Assembly (NCBI GenBank): GCA_017522515.1
Contig: JAFWZH010000245.1
Location: forward strand, 1 to 5,474
Length of the DNA: 5,474 nucleotides
Source of the DNA: Clostridia bacterium
GTDB lineage: Bacteria > Bacillota_A > Clostridia > UBA1212 > UBA1255
Direction: 5' to 3'
The position numbers were made by a program, and so were the translations under genes. Position 1 is the first letter of the stretch, and the number at the start of each line of letters is the position of its first letter. Positions 3,714 to 5,474 of the stretch are shown in pieces. A model generated the notes under the pieces. That model was not told where the DNA came from, made no database searches, and saw only the letters and a list, made by a program, of their open reading frames with translations.

Positions 3714-5474
3714 ATTCTCAAAAACTAATCTCATACTTTATGCTTGTGGTCTTATACCTGTAATATGGTTAGGGTTGTTAGTTGCTCCGTATATTGATGG
3801 TGGACTTGTTGAGATAATAAAAAATCTTTCAGTAGCCTTTAATAATCCTTTTAATATTTCTATTTGTGAGGACAGCCTAAAAACTGTCCTCATTCTCATT
3901 TTAGCGTATGCTCTTGGTATCGGTATTTATCTTTCAAATGATAAAAATTATCGAAGACGAGAAGAACACGGCTCGGCTAAATGGGGAAAGCCTGAAACAA
4001 TAAAGAAGAAATATGTGGATAAAGAAGTTACAAAAAACAAGATTTTAACTCAAAACACAGCAATCGGACTTGATGGCAGACAACACAGAAGAAACCTCAA
4101 TGTTTTGGTGTGCGGTGGTTCGGGTGCGGGTAAGACCCGTTTCTATGCAAAACCAAACATTATGCAGGCTAATACTTCTTTTATAGTTCTTGACCCTAAA
4201 GGTGAGTTGCTTCGTGATACAGGTGGTATGTTAGAAAAACAAGGTTATGACATTAAAGTTCTTGACCTTATCAATATGGAAAAGAGCGATTGCTATAATC
4301 CGTTTGTGTATATTCATAATGACAATGATATACAGAGGCTCGTTACCAACTTGTTCAAGAATACAACACCTAAAGGAAGTCAGAGCAATGACCCGTTTTG
4401 GGACCAAGCTGCAAGTATGCTTTTAAAAGCACTTGTATCATATCTTCATTATGAAGCTCCACCTGAAGAACAGAATTTCTCAATGGTTTTGGAAATGATT
4501 AGAGCAGGAGAACTTCCCGATGATGAGGGCGGTAGTCAGGATATGGTAACAATTAGTCCTCTTGATGAAATATTTGAGAAACTTGAAAAAAGGTGTCCTG
4601 ACCATATTGCACTTAAATATTATCGCTCATATCACAGTGGTTCAACAAAGACATTGAAATCCATTCAGATTACACTTCTTGCAAGACTCGAAAAGTTTAA
4701 TCTTGATTCTCTTGCAAGTATGACTTGTTTTGATGAGCTTGAGCTTGACCAAATCGGAGAAAGAAAAACAGCTTTGTTTGCACTTATCCCTGAAAATGAT
4801 ACAAGTTTTAACTTTATTGTCGGTATGCTCTACACACAGCTTTTTCAACAGTTATATTATCAGGCAGACTTTGTTCATACAGGCAGACTTCCTGTTCATG
4901 TTCATTTTGTAATGGATGAGTTTGCTAATATTGCTCTACCCGATGATTTTGATAAATTACTTTCAACTATGCGTTCCCGTGAAATATCTGTTTCGATAAT
5001 TATTCAGAATATGGCACAGCTTAAAGCATTGTTTGAAAAGCAATGGGAAAGTATAGTTGGTAACTGTGATGAGTTCTTGTATCTCGGTGGCAACGAGCAA
5101 TCAACACACGAATATGTTTCTAAACTGTTGGGTAAGGAAACAATAGACACAAACACCTACGGACAATCACGAGGAAGAAACGGTAGTTATTCGACAAACT
5201 ATCAGATTTCCGGCAGAGAACTTTTAACTCCTGATGAAGTGCGAATGCTTGATAACAAGTACGCACTTCTTTTTATTCGTGGTGAAAGACCTGTGCAGGA
5301 CTTAAAGTATGATATTTTGAAACACCCTAATGTCAAAGACACAACAGACGGTAAGGGTGAAAATTATGTTCACGGCTTTGAAGATTATTCAAGTCTTGAA
5401 ATGCTTTTTGATGAACTTGACGATATAAACATTGATGATTTACCAAAATCCGATGTTGTTATCTATTCAAGTCA
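3700..5474 (+). CDS. VirD4/TraG-type conjugative coupling ATPase (3' end outside window)
   Basis: This coupling protein links the relaxosome to the type IV secretion channel at the membrane and powers substrate transfer. From GTG 3700 it is open for 591 codons to the window edge without a stop, so only the extreme C-terminus should be missing, given usual lengths near 600 residues. Two N-terminal membrane spans are visible, at about residues 11-31 and 61-78. EEHGSAKWGKPETI (88-101) is the usual segment before the ATPase domain. Walker A is GGSGAGKT (139-146, K145). FIVLDPKGELLRDTG (161-175) and NDPFWDQAASMLLKALVSYL (230-249) are TraG/VirD4 hallmarks. Walker B is HFVMDEFANIALP (402-414, D406-E407), followed by STMRSREISVSIIIQNMAQLK (422-442). 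The C-terminal tail is acidic (LFDELDDINIDDLP), as in many coupling proteins. All key ATPase residues are present. Downstream secretion genes would be expected. Confidence 0.95.
   Translation, partial: MRSDKFSKTNLILYACGLIPVIWLGLLVAPYIDGGLVEIIKNLSVAFNNPFNISICEDSLKTVLILILAYALGIGIYLSNDKNYRRREEHGSAKWGKPETIKKKYVDKEVTKNKILTQNTAIGLDGRQHRRNLNVLVCGGSGAGKTRFYAKPNIMQANTSFIVLDPKGELLRDTGGMLEKQGYDIKVLDLINMEKSDCYNPFVYIHNDNDIQRLVTNLFKNTTPKGSQSNDPFWDQAASMLLKALVSYLHYEAPPEEQNFSMVLEMIRAGELPDDEGGSQDMVTISPLDEIFEKLEKRCPDHIALKYYRSYHSGSTKTLKSIQITLLARLEKFNLDSLASMTCFDELELDQIGERKTALFALIPENDTSFNFIVGMLYTQLFQQLYYQADFVHTGRLPVHVHFVMDEFANIALPDDFDKLLSTMRSREISVSIIIQNMAQLKALFEKQWESIVGNCDEFLYLGGNEQSTHEYVSKLLGKETIDTNTYGQSRGRNGSYSTNYQISGRELLTPDEVRMLDNKYALLFIRGERPVQDLKYDILKHPNVKDTTDGKGENYVHGFEDYSSLEMLFDELDDINIDDLPKSDVVIYSS

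Noticed and set aside
4642..4912. Small open frames within the VirD4 gene on both strands
   Set aside because: They lie wholly inside the conserved ATPase-coding sequence and have no independent coding signals.
5400..5474. Truncated or broken VirD4
   Set aside because: The frame is intact to the window edge; the missing stop is due only to where the window ends.
1..5474. CRISPR arrays, tRNA/rRNA genes, insertion sequences, toxin-antitoxin or defence genes
   Set aside because: No spaced repeats, RNA gene signatures or transposase motifs were seen; essentially all sequence after 157 is accounted for by the transfer genes.

Overview
The window is one tightly packed stretch of conjugation genes from an integrative and conjugative element (or related conjugative plasmid), almost certainly of a low-GC Firmicute, most likely a gut Clostridia. 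The evidence is AT-rich coding sequence, strong AGGAG-type Shine-Dalgarno sites, and the gene order MobC - relaxase - DUF3801/PcfB-like - ArdC-like - small protein - VirD4/TraG. That order is typical of Tn1549-like and related clostridial elements. All real genes lie on the + strand. Species and insertion site cannot be read from this window.

Layout. Positions 1-156 are non-coding or hold only the tail of an upstream gene. They contain a long imperfect hairpin (71-114, perfect 10-bp outer arms) followed by two tandem 9-bp CACCCC repeats (122-139). This is a good candidate for the origin of transfer (oriT), just upstream of the relaxosome genes. Then follow: a 40-residue single-membrane-span peptide (157-279); MobC, the relaxosome accessory protein (260-598), whose reading frame lacks any ATG/GTG/TTG at the proper N-terminus and probably starts at CTG; a MOBP-type relaxase (589-1974); a DUF3801/PcfB-family protein (1916-2662); an ArdC-like protein with a degenerate metalloprotease motif (2646-3509); a 62-residue conserved-looking small protein (3525-3713); and the VirD4/TraG coupling ATPase (3700 to the window end, open at the edge).

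How they work together (inferred from families). MobC and the relaxase assemble on oriT and nick one strand. The relaxase stays bound to the 5' end and is delivered by the VirD4 ATPase to a type IV secretion channel encoded outside this window, presumably downstream. The ArdC-like protein probably binds or protects single-stranded DNA or helps establishment. The PcfB-like protein is a recurrent neighbour of the coupling protein. Nearly every junction is a short overlap, so the genes are probably translated as one coupled operon. I saw no internal terminator.

The less ordinary points are the candidate oriT structure, the non-AUG start of mobC, a GC-rich palindromic segment inside the PcfB-like gene flanked by identical 8-bp direct repeats (2459-2529, looking like an in-frame insertion), and the loss of the HExxH zinc motif in the ArdC-like protein. 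I see no wholly new system here; the window is a recognisable DNA-processing module with some unusual details.
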